NCBI GenBank assembly: GCA_031254255.1
Contig: JAIRUT010000060.1
Location: 1 to 7,994, forward strand
Reading direction: 5' to 3'
Length of the DNA stretch: 7,994 bases
Source: Coriobacteriales bacterium
GTDB lineage: Bacteria; Actinomycetota; Coriobacteriia; Coriobacteriales; UBA8131
A program made the translations under genes and the position numbers. Numbering within the stretch: position 1 is the first letter of the stretch; each line of letters opens with the position of its first letter. Below, piece after piece: positions 6,797-7,994 of this stretch. Below the pieces are notes generated by a model. That model did no database searches, was not told the DNA's origin, and saw only the letters and a program-made list of their open reading frames with translations.

Positions 6797-7567
6797 TCAA
6801 ATGCTGGTCCAGCCGCCATCAATCCAAAGAATCTGACCGGTAGTGTAGCTGGAAGCATCGGAGGCAAAGTAGACCACAGCGCCGTCTAGCTCACCAGGTC
6901 GGCCAACACGTCCCATCGGGCAGGCAAGCTCCACAACTTTGGCGAAATTCGGATCATCAATGACAGCGGCCGTCATCTCCGAGCCGAAATAGGCTGGCCC
7001 GATGGCATTGACAGTGATGCCATACTGGGCCCACTCGTTCGCCAGATCTTTTGTAAGCATCAAAACACCACCCTTGGAAGCGCAGTAAGCGGATATTCCC
7101 GAACCCCGCATGGCTACGGCAGAGTGGATTGAGCCGAGGTTGACGATCTTGCCATATTTCTGCTCTTTCATCACCTTCCCGACCTCGCGTGCAACGTAGT
7201 AGACAGAATTCAGATTGATGTCGATGACCGCCTTCCAGTCTTCGTCACTTTGTTCCTCGGCCGGGGCAGAGCGGGCGGTACCGGCGTTGTTGATCAGGAT
7301 ATCAATACGGCCGAAGTGATCCTTGATGGCGCTGACAGCCTCTTTGATCTGAGCGACCTCTCCAACATCGCAGGTTGTGGCAAAGACTTCAACGCCAAAT
7401 TCATCCTCGATTTCCTTCTTTGTCTCAAGTAACTTATCCTTGCGGCGTGCAATAATGGCTACATTGGCACCTTGACGGGCCATGGCCTTGGCAAACTGGA
7501 CACCGAGTCCAGAAGACGCGCCTGTGACCATAGCGACTTTACCTGTGAGATCAAATAGATTGCTCAT
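6797..7567 (-). CDS. Short-chain dehydrogenase/reductase, NAD(P)-dependent (gluconate 5-dehydrogenase-like)
   Basis: This 256-residue classical SDR is an oxidoreductase with a Rossmann fold, presumably cytoplasmic. It shows the nucleotide motif TGASSGLG (15-22), NNAG (93-96), and the tetrad N118, S146, Y161 and K165 in YCASK, then ITVNAIGPAYF (184-194) and the C-terminal WIDGGW. R41-R42 after the second strand hints at NADP(H) preference, but that is inference. The sequence most resembles sugar-acid/polyol SDRs such as gluconate 5-dehydrogenase (compare GPAYFGSEMT with the APGYFKTEMT style). The family is too broad to fix a substrate. The usual Pro-Gly after the VN motif is Pro-Ala here (P191-A192), and S146 lies 15 residues before Y161 rather than the common 13. 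The start ATG at 7565-7567 has AAGGGAG 5 nt upstream (plus-strand 7573-7579). It is monocistronic, convergent with folP and divergent from mutM. Confidence 0.9.
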   Translation of the reverse strand: MSNLFDLTGKVAMVTGASSGLGVQFAKAMARQGANVAIIARRKDKLLETKKEIEDEFGVEVFATTCDVGEVAQIKEAVSAIKDHFGRIDILINNAGTARSAPAEEQSDEDWKAVIDINLNSVYYVAREVGKVMKEQKYGKIVNLGSIHSAVAMRGSGISAYCASKGGVLMLTKDLANEWAQYGITVNAIGPAYFGSEMTAAVIDDPNFAKVVELACPMGRVGRPGELDGAVVYFASDASSYTTGQILWIDGGWTSI

Positions 7568-7603
7568 CAGTGCTCCCTTCAGTTAGCTGCGGATGAGATT
7601 TTT

Positions 7604-7632
7604 ATCATATGTGTGCCGTCTTTGCATTACCA
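7604..7632 (-). promoter_or_regulatory. Weak candidate promoter for the SDR gene
   Basis: On the minus strand TGGTAA (plus 7627-7632, 3 of 6 to the -35 consensus) and TATGAT (plus 7604-7609, 5 of 6 to the -10 consensus) are 17 bp apart and point at the SDR start. The -35 is poor, so the call rests mainly on the -10 and the position. Confidence 0.3.
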
Positions 7633-7654
7633 GAAATGTTGCTGTTTGGATAAT
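7627..7654 (+). promoter_or_regulatory. Weak candidate promoter for mutM, back to back with the SDR promoter
   Basis: TTACCA (7627-7632, 4 of 6 to the -35 consensus) and GATAAT (7649-7654, 5 of 6 to the -10 consensus) are 16 bp apart. The predicted start near 7661 would give a leader of about 67 nt. An imperfect palindrome, GGTGAACGGTTACC (7662-7675, 10 of 14 symmetric positions), lies just after it and could be an operator or chance. Confidence 0.3.
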
Positions 7655-7727
7655 ATATATCGGTGAACGGTTACCTGATAGCTTTCAGTGACGAGCGGAG
7701 AGAAATTAAGAGAAACGAAGAGGGAAT

Positions 7728-7994
7728 ATGCCGGAATTACCAGAAGTTGAGGTCATCTGTCGAGGGTTAGAGAAGGTCCTTGTCGGAAAATCAATCGGGT
7801 CAGTCAAAGTTTTGGTGGCCCGAAGTTTTCCGGACTTTGCCAATGTCGCTGAAAATGTCTTGCCCGGCTCCCTTGTAAAGGCAGTCCATCGTCGCGGCAA
7901 ACTGGTGATCATTGACTTGGAGGACAGCAGGTCCCAGTTTTGGTCCCTGATGATTCATCTACGCATGACAGGTCAGCTGGTCTTTCGCGGTTAT
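7728..7994 (+). CDS. mutM: Formamidopyrimidine-DNA glycosylase, N-terminal fragment (3' end outside window)
   Basis: MutM/Fpg excises 8-oxoguanine and formamidopyrimidines from DNA and cuts the abasic strand by beta/delta elimination. The first 89 residues are visible, reading from ATG 7728 to the window edge without a stop. The N-terminus MPELPEVE is diagnostic: after Met removal P2 is the Schiff-base nucleophile and E3 the general acid. HRRGK (54-58) supplies the conserved phosphate-contacting/catalytic K58, and IHLRMTGQL (76-84) holds the Met (M80) that fills the gap left by the flipped base. HLGM is more usual than HLRM at that site. AGAGGG at 7719-7724 is a suitable ribosome site. Residue-level distinction from endonuclease VIII (Nei) favours Fpg because of MPELPEVE. 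The helix-two-turn-helix and C-terminal zinc finger lie beyond the window. Confidence 0.94.
   Translation, partial: MPELPEVEVICRGLEKVLVGKSIGSVKVLVARSFPDFANVAENVLPGSLVKAVHRRGKLVIIDLEDSRSQFWSLMIHLRMTGQLVFRGY

Noticed and set aside
7706..7912. 68-residue minus-strand frame over the mutM start
   Set aside because: The plus strand encodes an unmistakable MutM N-terminus (MPELPEVE) with a good ribosome site.

Overview
The window looks like ordinary bacterial chromosome at roughly 50% GC. It holds the 3' end of groEL, a five-gene forward cluster (tilS-hpt-ftsH-folE-folP), a convergent short-chain dehydrogenase gene, and the 5' end of mutM. The tilS-hpt-ftsH order is widespread in bacteria, and ftsH followed by folP is familiar from Geobacter/Desulfo-type genomes. 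With the GroEL tail ending in GGGGMY, this makes a former deltaproteobacterium (Desulfobacterota or Desulfuromonadota) my best guess. That placement is inference from gene order and protein style only. I see no insertion sequence, phage gene, CRISPR array, tRNA or rRNA.

Layout. 1-285: C-terminal 94 residues of GroEL. 342-372: a perfect 15-bp dyad separating groEL from the cluster. 400-1524: tilS, tRNA(Ile) lysidine synthetase. 1526-2095: hpt, hypoxanthine/guanine phosphoribosyltransferase, one base after tilS. 2088-5033: ftsH, overlapping hpt by 8 bp, encoding 981 residues where about 610-670 is usual. 5034-5159: a gap with a candidate promoter. 5160-5726: folE. 5730-6602: folP. 6624-6664: a strong hairpin that can terminate transcription from both sides. 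6797-7567 (minus): an SDR oxidoreductase. 7568-7727: a divergent promoter region. 7728-7994: start of mutM, cut by the window edge.

How the genes work together. GroEL and FtsH are protein quality-control factors. TilS and Hpt are small housekeeping enzymes commonly linked to ftsH. Hpt salvages guanine to GMP, the precursor of GTP. FolE uses GTP to start pterin synthesis and FolP later condenses the pterin with p-aminobenzoate, so hpt, folE and folP lie on one purine-to-folate route. The intermediate genes folB and folK are not in this window.

The one clearly unusual item is FtsH. After a complete and apparently active AAA+ protease core it carries about 370 extra residues. These comprise a charged Ala/Glu/Arg helical stretch, a PPV tandem repeat, five copies of an xQxPLxP motif in a Pro/Thr-rich region, and an acidic Ser/Asp/Asn-rich end. 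This tail would lie in the cytoplasm next to the protease chamber. I do not recognise it, and its function is unknown.
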